NCBI GenBank assembly: GCA_050084985.1 | Contig: JBITNC010000002.1 | Location: 15,314,001-15,378,000 of the forward strand | Direction: 5' to 3' | Source: Nageia nagi | Taxonomy: Eukaryota > Pinophyta | Length of the DNA stretch: 64,000 bases | Part shown: positions 31,960 through 44,322 of the stretch, piece by piece | Layout of the letters: each line of letters begins with the position of its first letter | How positions within the stretch are numbered: the first letter of the stretch is position 1 | Made by a program: the position numbers and the translations under genes | Notes under the pieces: model-generated | The model's input: only the letters and a program-made list of their open reading frames with translations | Databases searched by the model: none | Told to the model about the DNA's origin: nothing

Positions 31960-33000
31960 CCATCCCAAGCTTACAATAACAAGTTAAAGAAGTTATTAAG
32001 AGATTTTTTTTGGGCTAACAACTCAAAGAAGAAAGACTTCACAAAGCAGCATGGGAAAGTTGTTGCCTTCGTTGAGCCTTTGGTGGCATGGGTTTGCTTG
32101 ACTGTAAAAGACAAGGCATTGTCCTTTGTTCTAAGTGCATACTTCAGGCTCTATATGGTTATGAAGCATGGAAGATACTCTTGCTTAACAAATGGGCTTG
32201 GAAAGGGATGGATTTCTCCTTCCTAGTTTACACTCCATTTTATGTTAAGATTCTTAGGTCCTTCATGATATAAAGTATATAAGAAGCTTGGCAAAAACTT
32301 ACTTTGTGGTTGAGATGGAAGGGTAATACTTTTTATAAAGTTTTATCTATTACCTCCCTTAATCTATGGTGGTCTCTAGTATTTAAATTGCAGGGTCTTC
32401 CTCTAGTTCTAGTGTAATGGATTTACATCCAAAAATTCTTCAAATTGGGCATTATCACTATTGTTGATTTTTTCTCAAGAACAACTCAACATTGGATACA
32501 ATAGAATCAATTCAAACATATTCTCAATATAAATAATACAGATAAATAACTTATGATGTAGTTATTGAAATTTTTCCATTTTCAAATCTTCATAAAATCA
32601 GAGTTAGAGCCTAGAAGCGATGGTGGAAGGACTAAGGTTGGCATGTGGATACTCCATTATTCAATTATCATGTTAGTCTTGATTATTCTTGGCGTTATCC
32701 TATATTTCTAATTGTTCTTTGACTAAATATCAAATGGGATTTAATCTTCACCAAGTCTAGATGGAGGACATAATTTTAAACTATGGGGTATTCATATCTT
32801 AAACCCAAGCAAGCCTTTTTTGCTTTGATTCTTATGTACTATAATGTCCCTAATTTTATGGTATTTTTCCATTTCACCACTGATAAATAGGAACATTAGT
32901 TTAGGAGTGATTTTGTCTATTTTAGTAAATTTTGGTCACTTATTGTAAGTTCCACCTAGAGACTTAGTTATGGAACTTTGGGCCTTTATTTAGTTTATTA
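31960..33000 (+). pseudogene. LINE C-terminal (post-RT) fragment
   Basis: Plus-strand frames read 'LKKLLRDFFWANNSKKKDF', then 'FGGMGLLDCKRQGIVLCSKC' and 'LQALYGYEAWKILLLNKWAW'. This is the zinc-ribbon/post-RT region of plant LINE ORF2. Frame changes and stops follow. From about 32430 the similarity fades, although tryptophan-rich traces continue to about 32800. Confidence 0.6.
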
Positions 33001-33071
33001 TGTATAGTTGAGTGCCTTAATATGCCAATAATGTTATATTAATGATACCAAGGTCATTATGATTGTAAATT

Positions 33072-33426
33072 CAGCTAGCATAATGGAAAATGCTAACCCA
33101 TTGAAGACTAAACATATTAGTTAGAATAGAATAACATTTAAGAGACTCATGTGGAAAGCCTTGTTGGAAGCATGGTCTATAAGGCTTATAGTCATTTTAC
33201 AAAAGAAGTCATAACAATAGGGAATGACATTATCACCATCATTAAATCTGGAGAGACCACTCAACTAACAAGCATCTAGAAAATGTTCATTTCTAATATC
33301 ATATACGATGATGAAAAATAATGGTCTTAACTAGGCATGAAATAAAGGATTTACATAAATTCACATTCCTTTAAGATGCAAATAGTTAAGAGCTTGGCTA
33401 CATATAGATAGAATGGACTTAGTTTC
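33072..33426 (-). pseudogene. endogenous caulimovirid, movement-protein part (copy 2, distal piece)
   Basis: This piece is closely similar over its whole length to 44512-44868, which lies within the movement-protein region of the longer viral copy. It joins in sense to 37292-37657; the two halves were separated by the copia insertion at 33427-37286. Stops are present. Similarity ends near 33072 next to LINE sequence. Annotated as a dead fragment. Confidence 0.75.
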
Positions 33427-33915
33427 TGTTAGAATTTGTAATGAAATATTGTGAATATCTAAACTCCTTGTAAATTCAATTAATCACTTAAGGGTATGTA
33501 GATACCTTAAGAGATTAATAGAATTCTTTAATATGTAGACTTTGACTTTACCAAAGGAGTTAGTTGGTAGGTTGAAGTTTGGTGGTACATTTAATGTAAC
33601 CCTAACCTTACCCTTGGGTTAAAGGAAGGTTAGGGAGGTGCTCTCAACCTATAAATAGAGGGCCTCTCCTCATGTAAACATATCTAAGTTTTGAGTAAAA
33701 TTACTCTACTTGGTTGTGTAGGAGAGAGCTAGAGAATAGTTGTAAGAGAGACATAGATTTGAGAATAAGAGAACTAGTTGTGGATGTACTCCCAAGGAGG
33801 GAGGAACCACATTATATTGATGTGTTATCTTGAGTGATTGTGTTATCTTGTGTACACTTGAGTTTCCTAGTCTAAGGTCCTAGAGGATTTGTTTAGATCT
33901 AATTCAAATCCTTCA
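33427..33915 (+). repeat. 5' LTR of young copia element
   Basis: It starts TGTTAGAATTTG and ends AATCCTTCA. A TATA box CTATAAATAGAGG lies near 33650. It is identical by eye to the 3' LTR and nearly identical to the inverted solo LTR at 46706-47194. Confidence 0.95.
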
Positions 33916-33932
33916 ATTGGTATCTAAGGTCT

Positions 33933-35990
33933 ATGGTAAGATGCATGTTGGGTCACCTTCCTAGTTTCTTATGGGGCGAAGCTGTACACACTGCTATTCA
34001 CACCCTAAATAGGTGTCCTACTAAGGTAGTTGAAGGTAAAACTCCATATGAAGCATGGACAGGAAAGAAACCTAACCTCTCACACTTCAGGGTCTTCGAT
34101 TGTGATGCATTTGCCTTCATTACCTCAGAGAAAAGCAAGAAGCTAGATAAACGATCAGAAAAATGCATCTTTGTGGGGTATGATAATCAGCATAGAGGTT
34201 ACAGGCTCTACTCTTCATCCCATAAAATAGTCTTTGTGTCTAGGGATGTTAAGTTCCATGAACTTTCTGAGGATACGACCTCTCATGCTGAAGTGTCTGA
34301 TACAGATGATTCTTCGCCTGCACCTAACTGGTTGGATGAGCATGTAGAGAAGTCACCACAAGAGCAAAATTCTCCAGCACAGAGAATTACAAGAAGTATG
34401 ACCTTGAATAAATCCTTATTTGCCAAAATTGATAATATGCATGAACCATCAACCTTCAAAGAAGCTTCCAAGCAAGAGTGTTGGATGGAAGCTATGAAAG
34501 TTGAGTATGAGGCTCTCATGAAAAATGAAACTTGGGATTTGGTTCCTTATCCCAATGAGAAAAATGTGATTGGCAATAAATGGATATACAAGGTCAAGTA
34601 CAATTCTGATGGAAAAATTGAAAAATACAAGGCAAGGTTAGTAGCCAAAGGATTCGCTCAGAAATATGGTATTGATTATGAGGAAACCTTTGCTCCGGTA
34701 GCCAAGATGCCTACTATCAGAGTAATTCTTGCTCTTTCTGCAGCTCAAGGATGGAAAGCTTTTCAACTTGATGTCAAAAGTGCCTTTCTCAATGGTGACT
34801 TAGATGTTGAAATCTACATGAATCAACCAGAAGGATTTATTCCAGAAGGAAAAGAGTCTCTTGTGTGTAAACTAAAGAAGTCTTTGTATGGACTTAAGCA
34901 AGCACCTAGAGCATGGTACAAGAAAATTTCAGGATTCTTTGCAGATATTGGTTTTTCCAAGTGCTTCTCAGATTCAGATCTATATGTACTCAATCAAGGA
35001 CAAGACGTGGTCATAATACTCCTTTATGTGGATGATCTTCTCATCACAGGCAATAATATTGAAATCATCCAAGAGTGCATCTCCAAACTCAAGGCAACAT
35101 TTGAAATGACTGATCTAGGTCTATTGCATTACTATCTTGGGATGCAAGTATACCAACACAAAGATTGTACTTATCTTAGTCAATCTAAATATATATCAGA
35201 CATCTTGCAAAAGTTTGGAATGGAAGAGTGCAAATCTGCTGCAATACCTGTTTCTCCTGGAATCGTTGTATCACTGAGCTCAGCTTCTCAGTTGGCTGAT
35301 GCTACAGCTTATAGATAATTGCTTGGTAGTCTTTTGTATCTGACTATCTCTCGTCCTGATATTGCCTTTGCAGTGAATCTGATGGCACGATTCATGCAAA
35401 AACCATATGTTGAACACCTCAATGCTGTTACGCAAATCTTGAGGTATGTCGCAGGGACCAAGGATCTTGCTCTTAAGTATTCCAAAGTGCCCTCAATTGT
35501 TCTCTCAGGGTTCTCAGATTCTGATTATGGGGGAGATAGAGATGACAGAAAATCAACCTCTGCATATGTGTTTAGCATTGGTTCAGGTGCTATCTCTTGG
35601 GCTTCCAAGAAGCAACCTACTGTGACTCTTTCTACCACTGAAGCCGAATATCGAGCCATGTCTGTTGCCGCCCAAGAAGCTATTTGGCTAAGACATCTTC
35701 TGAACGAAATTGGGTATACGCACAATAGCCCATCTCTTATTTCGTCAGATAATCAATCGGCTATCTCTTTGGCTAAGAATCCTGTGTTCCATCAGCGAAC
35801 CAAACATGTCGAAATCCAAGCTCATTTTATCAGGGAGAAGGTTCTAGATGACATCATACACTTGCAGTATTGTCCATCTACTGACAAATCCATTGATTTG
35901 TTCACCCAGCCCCTTCCTGAAGCTCAGTTCTGCAAGCTTAGGGATTCTCTCGGGTTGGTGCAGTTGCCCTCAAGGGGGAGTGAAGTTTAA
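33933..35990 (+). pseudogene. copia pol: integrase end, RT and RNase H with one premature stop
   Basis: The frame opens inside the integrase C-terminus ('TPYEAWTGKKPNLSHFRVFD'). It then runs through RT: 'WIYKVKYNSDGKIEKYKARL', 'FQLDVKSAFLNGDL', 'LYGLKQAPRAWY' and the catalytic 'LLYVDDLLI'. A single TAA at 35316-35318 follows 'ATAYR', where the family has Gln (CAA), a simple C-to-T change. Reading continues in the same frame through RNase H ('DSDYGGD', 'TTEAEY', 'DNQSA', 'TKHVEI') to a natural stop at 35990. Upstream integrase, protease and gag have been deleted, so the element cannot move by itself. Confidence 0.92.
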
Positions 35991-36050
35991 ACTTTTGTTA
36001 GTGATGACAACTTCACCTCTAAGAGGCCTTTTTTTGATTGTACATTCTAG

Positions 36051-36330
36051 ACCTCCGTGGTAAGTTTGCTCTGCGTGACAAACTTGTTGTACAATTGTTG
36101 TTATAGAGTGTTGATTATTTTATACCTCAGTGGTAAGTTTGCTCTGCGTGACAAACTTGTTGTACATTTTATACCTCCGTGGTGAGTTTGCTCTGCGTGA
36201 GAAACTTATTGTACAAATTTTGAGCATGTAATTAATATACCTCCATGGTAAGTTCGCTCTGCGTGACAAACTTGTTGTACATTCTATACCTCCGTGGTGA
36301 GTTTGCTCTGCGAGAGAAACTTGTTGTACA
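36051..36330 (+). repeat. five-copy array of 43-nt units with hairpin and splice-donor motifs
   Basis: Five units of exactly 43 nt lie at 36051, 36124, 36173, 36239 and 36288, with spacers of 30, 6, 23 and 6 nt. Each begins ACCTCCGTGG or a one-base variant and ends TTGTACA. Each contains AAGTTTG and CAAACTT (or a variant), able to form a stem with a 10-nt loop. Each also carries GTAAGT or GTGAGT, a consensus 5' splice site. The array lies between the pol stop and the 3' LTR. Confidence 0.9.
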
Positions 36331-36797
36331 ATTTTATGCTCTATTTTAAAATCAACACATGTCTATATACAACAGGTGACTATGAGTGATGGCTTGGCAT
36401 CTCCGTGATGGCTTATAGTGCACCATTGATCAGTTATTTATAAGATGGCATTATTTGATTCTCTTATTTGAATATTGTTCATGAGTTGCTTGTAGCATGC
36501 AGGATCTTCTTTAGAAATGCAGGTTACTCACCTTGTGAAAGCAAGCTCATGGAGACTCACATGTCAGCTTAAAGTTGATCGACTACTATGTACAGTGAAA
36601 CCAGTTGTGGTTAATGATTGTATTGTAAACCATTTTTTGTCAAATGGTAATGTAGTGAGTCTCATACTAGTTCTCAAAAAGATTCTCAAAATATGTAAAA
36701 GTTCTCATCTCCACTTGTATCTCTATGGAGGAGAACTCTCTCTTACTCTCTCTCTTCTCTCTTCTACGCTCTATCCCAATATTGCATTAAGGGGGAG

Positions 36798-37286
36798 TGT
36801 TAGAATTTGTAATGAAATATTGTGAATATCTAAACTCCTTGTAAATTCAATTAATCACTTAAGGGTATGTAGATACCTTAAGAGATTAATAGAATTCTTT
36901 AATATGTAGACTTTGACTTTACCAAAGGAGTTAGTTGGTAGGTTGAAGTTTGGTGGTACATTTAATGTAACCCTAACCTTACCCTTGGGTTAAAGGAAGG
37001 TTAGGGAGGTGCTCTCAACCTATAAATAGAGGGCCTCTCCTCATGTAAACATATCTAAGTTTTGAGTAAAATTACTCTACTTGGTTGTGTAGGAGAGAGC
37101 TAGAGAATAGTTGTAAGAGAGACATAGATTTGAGAATAAGAGAACTAGTTGTGGATGTACTCCCAAGGAGGGAGGAACCACATTATATTGATGTGTTATC
37201 TTGAGTGATTGTGTTATCTTGTGTACACTTGAGTTTCCTAGTCTAAGGTCCTAGAGGATTTGTTTAGATCTAATTCAAATCCTTCA
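36798..37286 (+). repeat. 3' LTR of young copia element
   Basis: 489 bp preceded by the polypurine tract AAGGGGGAG. The right end ATCCTTCA abuts the target duplication GTTTC. Confidence 0.95.
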
Positions 37287-37291
37287 GTTTC

Positions 37292-37657
37292 ATTATCATA
37301 AAATAGATGAAGAACATTGATTTGTTTATCTTGATCAGGAATATAGGTCAAGTTAAACTCAACAATTTTTACATAAGCATAAAAGCTTGACTTGAAAGTA
37401 ATTGTTTTATGAGACTTTGATAAACTAGCATAAACTTTACTGGCTAGTTTGGACACAACACTCTTTTCAACATATATAGATTTAGGTAAGAGGGAAAGTG
37501 TCTTAAATCTATGATAAACAAAAGAAAGAGTTTGTTCCTCTGTAGGAACTTCTTTTGTAAGCAGCATCTCACCAAGGAACTCTTCTAAATGAAATGGAAA
37601 ATTATGAGTACTAGAAGTATCATCTTTATAATCAACAAAAATTAGATTGGTATTCAC
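37292..37657 (-). pseudogene. endogenous caulimovirid, movement-protein start (copy 2)
   Basis: This open segment on the minus strand matches the start of the viral movement-protein frame also present at 44995-45288, with moderate divergence. The movement protein is the cell-to-cell transport protein encoded first in caulimovirid genomes. The open frame continues artificially into the copia LTR at 37286. The rest of the gene is at 33072-33426, beyond the insertion. It is an old genomic copy. Confidence 0.75.
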
Positions 37658-37811
37658 AACAAGAATATTACAATGGAAATTAGGTTTAGTATTTTATTCA
37701 CTTGCAAATTATGGAAATCAAGGTGAAAGAAGGCTTGAATTTTTTGATGTCAATTAAGACAACGAATAGTGTGTCAAGACTCTCCCAGCCGTTCCTATTA
37801 CATGTAAACAT

Positions 37812-37828
37812 CCATGGTTCTGATACTA
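37812..37828 (-). promoter_or_regulatory. viral Met-tRNA primer-binding site, copy 2
   Basis: The minus strand reads TAGTATCAGAACCATGG, a mutated version of the Met-tRNA complement used for minus-strand priming by all Caulimoviridae. It lies about 155 nt upstream of the movement-protein frame, in the expected place. Confidence 0.75.
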
Positions 37829-37849
37829 ATATCAAGGGGATATCCCTTG

Positions 37850-38540
37850 TTTGGGCTCAACTTTAGCTCCTTGATGTTAACTTTAGCTCCTTGATGTTAA
37901 TATCCTCATACTTGATGATTTCTGAAGGTAGTGATTTGCTCACTCAACTTAATGGCCTCCCTATCTACAAGCTATCAAGGAGAAATGTCTTCTTCAACAA
38001 ACTCTCTATATGCAGATTATTGACACAATGAACAAAAACCAAGATTTTGTAAGAAAAGATTTCTTATATTGAAATTTTGCTAGAACATATACATATATTT
38101 AGAATAGACTATTTTAAGTCCTAATATACTACAAATGAATTAGCTAGCCATATCTTATAAACTCAAACCCTATAAGTAAGTATAGCAATGTGCTACAAAC
38201 ACGAGTTTCGTAGGTCTTACTATGCTGCTGGACCTAAGACTCTCTAGACTGAATGCCAAACTATCAAATGCCCAATAACCTAAGCATTCCCCTTATTTAT
38301 AGCCTTTTGGATGGCTAAGATATGTTAGATTCTAAATCTAAATCTCCATCATTAAAGATACCCCATAGGAGTAATAGTAGATGGAGGTGACATAAAGTCA
38401 CTTTATCCACATGGCATATTGTTACTATAAGTAGATGCCAACACCCATGGTATCATTGGGAAGCTATTACGTGCTCATCCATCTTATCACATCCTTATAA
38501 GATAGGAATATAACTTTACTATTTATGGGCCCACGACATC
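37850..38540 (-). promoter_or_regulatory. viral intergenic region with TATA box
   Basis: A non-coding stretch lies between the end of the RT/RNase H region and the second primer site. The minus strand has CTATAAATAAGG at 38291-38302, a TATA box in the correct orientation for the viral pregenomic RNA. Its position just upstream of the primer site is as in caulimovirid genomes. A 22-bp duplication (TTTAGCTCCTTGATGTTAAC) occurs near 37862-37900. Confidence 0.6.
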
Positions 38541-38544
38541 TTCC

Positions 38545-40863
38545 ATTAATCTAAGTGGATGTCCAAATCACTATCAAGAGATGGTGGAGGAGAATCTAAA
38601 TCACTTGCACTTGGAGAAGAGCTAGGTATTAGAACTTGGACATATGTATGATCTCTGTGATCTTCATTAACCACCATAACTGGATGGCATTTGAATTTGT
38701 GTGTATGAACTTGGGAAAGATGAAATTTAGGAACAAACTATGAGGGAACATATGCATTATGATAAAACCAATCATGAATATTTTTCTTGTAGAAGGTATT
38801 GTCCCATCAAATTATGGTCTTAGCATAAACATCAATTTTGGGTGGATAACAAGAGGATATGGTAAATTCAATACTGTTATGGATCTCTTAAGGTATATGG
38901 TTTTCAACAAAAATCTAACGATATTTGCTTGTGAGAATGTATAATCAGGGCCATTGCAAAGATTTTATTATCCCAAGTAATTCTACTACGGAGCCATGTT
39001 GCTAACCATTCTTGATATCTGCTAGTGAATTCATCAGGATCTCCTAGGAACTTGAGAGTGCCTAGAGTAGAATGTTGGAATTGCACTCTATGTCCTATGT
39101 CATAAAACTAAAGTGGGACATGATCCCTAGTATTTGCATTAGGATCCCAAAATCTTCAGAATAGGTTAAACAAATGATCTAGTGCTCTTTATTTGATAAA
39201 ATATTTTCCTTTGCATAATGTAAGTGAAGATATATATTTATGACCTCTATCCTTAGCACAAATAAAGGGCATGAGATAAGGAGGATAAGGATACTCAGGA
39301 TTTCTTCCATATGTCCTGAAGGGCCTAGTGACAGTTATGAACATATTATCTATAAGCCAATGTTGAGAAGTAGAATACTCTTGTGTTCATGTATGCTTTA
39401 ATATGTTTATAACATACCAAATTTGACCACTATAAACAAAATTTACATGACATAGATGTTTGGTATGTGTTTCTTCATACAAAAAATTACAAGAATGTAT
39501 ATGCAATAGATTAGATCCTTATGGGGAGGTTGGTTTTGAACTAAGGATGGCTTCTCTAGATAAAAAATCAACAACTACATTTATGCTTCCTTTATAATAC
39601 TCAAATGTGATATCAAAGAAAGATTGAAGTCTTACCATCAATATACAAGTAGGAATCTTCTGCTAATTTACCCTCAAGAGATCATTTCATGCTAATAAAA
39701 TTAGACCTAAGAATGAATGGGGTATCGTGAAGATACAACTAAAATTTCTTAATCCCCATTTTGGGAGCTAATATCTCTTACCTAGTAGAGTGACACTTTA
39801 ATTGTGTCCCTTTCAAACAACCTGAAGCATAAGCACAAATAGATTCTACAGTCTTACCATTTGCATCTTGTTATCATTGTTTTAAGACAACACCTCATCC
39901 TTCACTAGATGGATCCATTTCTAACACCTTTGGATTGTATTCATCTAGAAGTTATGTTAAGGGTAGATTAACACATTTGTCTTTAATTCTTCTAACTACA
40001 TCAATATGTTTATTAGTCCATGATGGAGGATTCTTTTGAAGTCTCTCATTGAGGATCTTTCGATCAAATGCACTTTTTCATAAAATTGAGAGACATAATT
40101 ACAGTAAACAAGAAACCTTTGCAATTATTTTTTATCAATGATTTTGTTAGGGAAATTATGTATAAAGGAAAGCACATGTGGTTGTGACTGTACAGAGCCA
40201 TTACTGATCTTATGCCCCAAGAACTCAATATCAGTTTGAAACAAAATTATCTTTGTAGCAAAAAGGACTAACCCATGAGCAATAACTAATTCTTTGAATT
40301 TTTTTAAATGTTTGAAGTGCTCATCTAAAGAATTTGAAGCAATAAGGATGTCATCAATATACCAAATGGTAAAGTCTTGTAACTTTTATGAGAAAATTCT
40401 ATCCATTCTTTTTTGGAATTTTGATGGAGTATTTTTAGGCCAAATGGCATAACATTCCATTCATAGTGCCTATTTAAGATTGGTACCACAAAGTCAATCT
40501 TATAACAATTTTCTTCTTTGATTCCAAGTTGCAAAAACCTAATTTTAAATCAAACTTGAAGAAGACAACACAATCCTTTAATATTTTGATCAGATCATCT
40601 TTGTTATGAATTGGATGTCTAATATCTTGCAAGGCCTTATTCAAAGGTTTATAATTAATGACTAAACGTTTCTTAACTCTGACAATTTTAGAATGCTTTT
40701 CTACATAAAATGCAGAACAAGCCCAACTAAAAGAAGATTTTTTGATCAACTTCTTCTTCAAGAGTTTTTTGATTTCTTCTGTAACTATTTTCTCATCTTC
40801 AGCAGACATTGCAATACAGTTAGCCTTAGTAGGAACTTTCATTTTTTCATCTTTAAATGGCAA
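38545..40863 (-). pseudogene. endogenous caulimovirid reverse transcriptase and RNase H, broken
   Basis: The most intact part is 40474-40863, with the N-terminal RT blocks of Caulimoviridae, including the 'KKRLVINYKPLN' signature. The palm region follows in another frame (40325-40534), with the 'MPFGLK' block recognisable. Further frames down to about 38700 carry connection and RNase H remnants. Numerous stops and frameshifts interrupt it. A plant LTR element is excluded by the movement-protein and coat-protein regions upstream and the lack of integrase. Confidence 0.8.
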
Positions 40864-41199
40864 ACTAACTTCATAATGCTCTCTACTCCAAAAAGCTTGG
40901 GGATCTTCTAAACAATAATATTTTATTAGAGACTCTTGAAACTAGTTGATCTCATTTTTTCTCTTTTGTATTTGAGACTATGCAGTGACTTTTCTTTGCT
41001 CCAGGCTCAAAATAGATAATCTATTTTTGATTGATTTTCTTAGGAATGAAATCTGATCTTTTTTGCTAACCATCATATATGGACACTCTAAAATACCATC
41101 TTTCAAAGTAATCTAGAAGGTGGTTGGTGTGAAGGTTATAAGGACATATTTTTCAAAGAAATCAAATCCTAAGAGCATTCCAATTTTTGAATTTAATAG

Positions 41200-41500
41200 T
41201 AGGAAATCATGGAAAAAATATTTTCCATTCAAAATAAATCTCAAATTCTTAACTTAACCTTTGGCTTGAACCATGGAACCATCAATAAAACTAAAGATAC
41301 TAGAATAAGAAATAATGCATCTAGGATAAATAATATGAGGATGAATAATACTGGTAGTAGCTTCGATATCTAAGCAAGCAGTGACCTCTTGGGTGAGGAC
41401 AGGAGTAAGAAATACATCTACCTTAATTTCCTTTAGGCTTGCTTTCAACAATTTTACTTTTGGAATCTTAGGATTAACTAGTTCTTTTGGTGGTGGTAAT
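41200..41500 (-). pseudogene. endogenous caulimovirid aspartic protease region
   Basis: A short minus-strand frame (41254-41451) has the layout of the viral aspartic protease immediately upstream of RT: a 'CLDIEATTS' block at the active-site loop, in which the Gly of the usual D-x-G-A motif is changed. Continuation toward RT is interrupted. Non-functional. Confidence 0.55.
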
Positions 41501-41899
41501 GGATCATCAGAAACAACAACTTCAGCTTGTTCTTAAGTAAGAATTCTTCTTGGACCAACTTCATCAATGAAATTTGATTCCAAGTTTGATTCACTATGAT
41601 CATTGGAGGATCCTTTGGTCCAATGTATTCTAGGCTACCTTTCCGAATAGAGCTCAAATTTTCCTTTTTCTAATTGATCTATTATCTGTTCCAGCGTATC
41701 TATCCTCTTTAGTTTTTTTTGAGATTTTGAATCTCTTGAGAGATAGTAAGTATCTTCATTTTTACTTCTTCTATTATTTCTGCATATGATGGGAGAGGAG
41801 TTGCTTATGTTGGCTAAGGAGGATTGTCATGCAACTTTAATCCCTTTATGTGAGCTTCAAGCATTTTAGTGGCATAGTCACTAGGTGGACCTCTAACGC

Positions 41900-44300
41900 A
41901 TTGACTAATAAGGTTTTGAATAGTATCTCAGGGAAGCCTTGGAATTTCTTTTAGATTTGTAAGTTTCAACCTTCTCATCATGTACCCATAGTGAATAAGG
42001 CAATCATCATCTGAAGCTAACTCATACTCTATATTAGAGTCAGACTAGTAAGATTCATCATAATCATTATCCATTGTATATTCACTATAATCTAACTTTG
42101 TATCAAATTCTTCTTTAGTATAATCAAAGTACTCAGAATACAAATCCCATTCATTAAAATTTGTAGTCTTATTGCCTCCCATTACTTGAAGCCTATGCAT
42201 CATGGCTTTGATTTGCTTCTTTATGGGATTTGTATAACTAGGAGCAAAATGTCCTTTCTCCCCATAATTAAAACAAGTTTTTCCATTAATTCCTTGGCCT
42301 CTTTTTTTGAACTTATGAGGTCTTTCAAAAAATCTCTTTTTAGAATAACAAGAGCAAGGCTTGACTATCTTTTGGTTGGGTTGCTTTACATATGATCTAT
42401 TTACATATGGCTTTCTTGATTTTTTCTTGTTTGTTTTCTTTGTCTTACAACCATAATTAGGAAATAACTACTTTTTACAAATAAAGGATGTAATTCCAAA
42501 ATCTCGAGCCATGACTGCTTTGGTGGCTCTTTGACTTATACATACATCGCTTATGGCCTTTTCACAACTTGATTCATTTCTCCTCATGTGGCTGATTTAG
42601 TCACTTCTTTGCCATTAATGATCACCTTTTTTTGATCATAAGAGTGTGATCATACACATACTAGCCTAATTATTTAGGAAGACTCATAAGGAAGTATTTC
42701 TTGTAGGCAATATTGTTAGGATCACTTGTGAAATAGGTTAAGGAGGTGTAATCTCTGAAATACTTATCGTACTATGAAAGTTCACAACACTTCATTTGGA
42801 TGATCCTTTGTTGAGCTTCTTCTTTGGCATCTTTAATGCTTCCAATAAACTCTTATGCTAGAATAATCATTAACTACTTCAAGAAGTCATACTTATTTTG
42901 GGAATCTTTTTGTTCCCTGAGTTCTTATCTCCATTGGATAGACTTACCATCCCACTAAGACTTAAGGATACCCATAAAACATGGTGTTAGCTTATCCAAG
43001 ACATCTCTAGGATTTAGTTGTTGGGTAGACATTAATTATTGAAGGATCCATATCCACCTAGCTTGGAAAGCAAGATTTTATTGGGAGGGAGAGTTCTTAC
43101 CAATATTCCACATCATATAGCTGACAATCATAAACTTACTAGATCTAGAGCCAATATTGGGAAGATCTAGGGGCTTCAAATTATAGTCTTCATCATCACC
43201 TAAACTTCGTTGTCTTTTTTTTAGATTTGACCATCTTTAAGGGTTTTTGGACAAAGAGTTTTACCTTATGGGCAAACTTCAGGTGTCAACATAACCAATC
43301 CTTGTATTCCACAATAATTTTGCTTTTTGGTAATAAGAAGACCAATGATTCTCCTTTCATTACTTGCATTTTCCCAAACCATCCTATCCACTAGAGATAG
43401 GATTGGATATCTACTTTGGATGAGTTTAATGGATTTGAAGATTCAACTAGGGAACTAGTAATTCCTTTGAGAGAAATGGGAAGGAATTCTTAGATTGTTA
43501 GCAAAAGCTTAAGGTAATGAACTTATCTTTGTGCCAGGTATTTTAACTTAGTATTTATATGGATGATTTATTCATCCATCTTCTTTACTTGTTCTCTTAC
43601 TACTTTTTTATGTTCTAAATCATCTTCATACAGATGGACTATTTTCTCAGAGCATGCTTCTATATGAGAAGTTTTTTTTGCTTCTACAATTAGATGTTCA
43701 TTTGTCCAATTTAGCTATTTATTTGACAAGGATTGGGAATCAATTTTATCTTCTCTAAGAGAGGTGAATGGCCATGCATGAACTTGGATATTTGGATTGT
43801 TTGAAGAAACTATGTAATAGTATTCCTTTGGAGGGAATTTGTCTTTTACCTCGAGGGGTTGGCCATTAGGATTGTACCATTTTGGCTTACCAATTTTGAC
43901 TCTTGGAGGAGAGGAAGACATCATTTTAAGAAGAGGATAATCTATTGGAGGTAAGGACTATTGGATCATCTCTTCTCTTAACTTATCAATCTGGTCAGTT
44001 TTTGTCTTCTCAGAGTTGAGTTCCTTTCCTTTAGCTACTACTTTGTGATAGGCATAATATTTATTTGGATAGTCTTAGACACTATATTTACATTATGGAA
44101 TATAGGTTTTCCATTGATCGAACTCAATAGTTTTTGTTGTATCAGATCATTGGGTAGAAATAGAGAAGATGATGAGCTACTACTATCACCACACTTTGGT
44201 AGCCACTTTGAGGAAAAATATGGATGAGGGGTTTGATATCCTAAATTGGTGCAACTCATATGGGCAAAATGAGAGTGAGGAGGACCAATATGCATAAGAT
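41900..44300 (-). pseudogene. endogenous caulimovirid coat-protein region with degenerate zinc knuckle
   Basis: Fragmented frames lie between the movement protein and the protease. Near 42235-42290 a CCHC-type zinc knuckle is recognisable with its last Cys replaced by Tyr, followed by a basic tail and preceded by an acidic Asp/Glu-rich segment (42060-42180), as in caulimovirid coat proteins. Frames at 43715-43924 and 44038-44295 belong to the N-terminal part. The region is heavily broken. Confidence 0.6.
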
Positions 44301-44322
44301 TGCCTTTAGTATGAAGAATAGG

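Larger units (their letters stand above)
33427..37286 (+). mobile_element. young Ty1/copia deletion derivative with identical LTRs and TSD
   Basis: Two 489-bp LTRs (33427-33915 and 36798-37286) appear identical on base-by-base reading and are flanked by GTTTC on both sides (33422-33426, 37287-37291). A primer site TTGGTATCTAAGG follows the 5' LTR and a polypurine tract AAGGGGGAG precedes the 3' LTR. The internal region lacks gag, protease and most of integrase. It starts in the integrase C-terminus and continues through RT and RNase H. It sits within the endogenous virus and so postdates it. Confidence 0.95.

Noticed and set aside
36051-36330. CRISPR-like array (regular repeats with spacers)
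   Set aside because: The repeats are diverged, the spacers vary from 6 to 30 nt, and the context is a eukaryotic retrotransposon.
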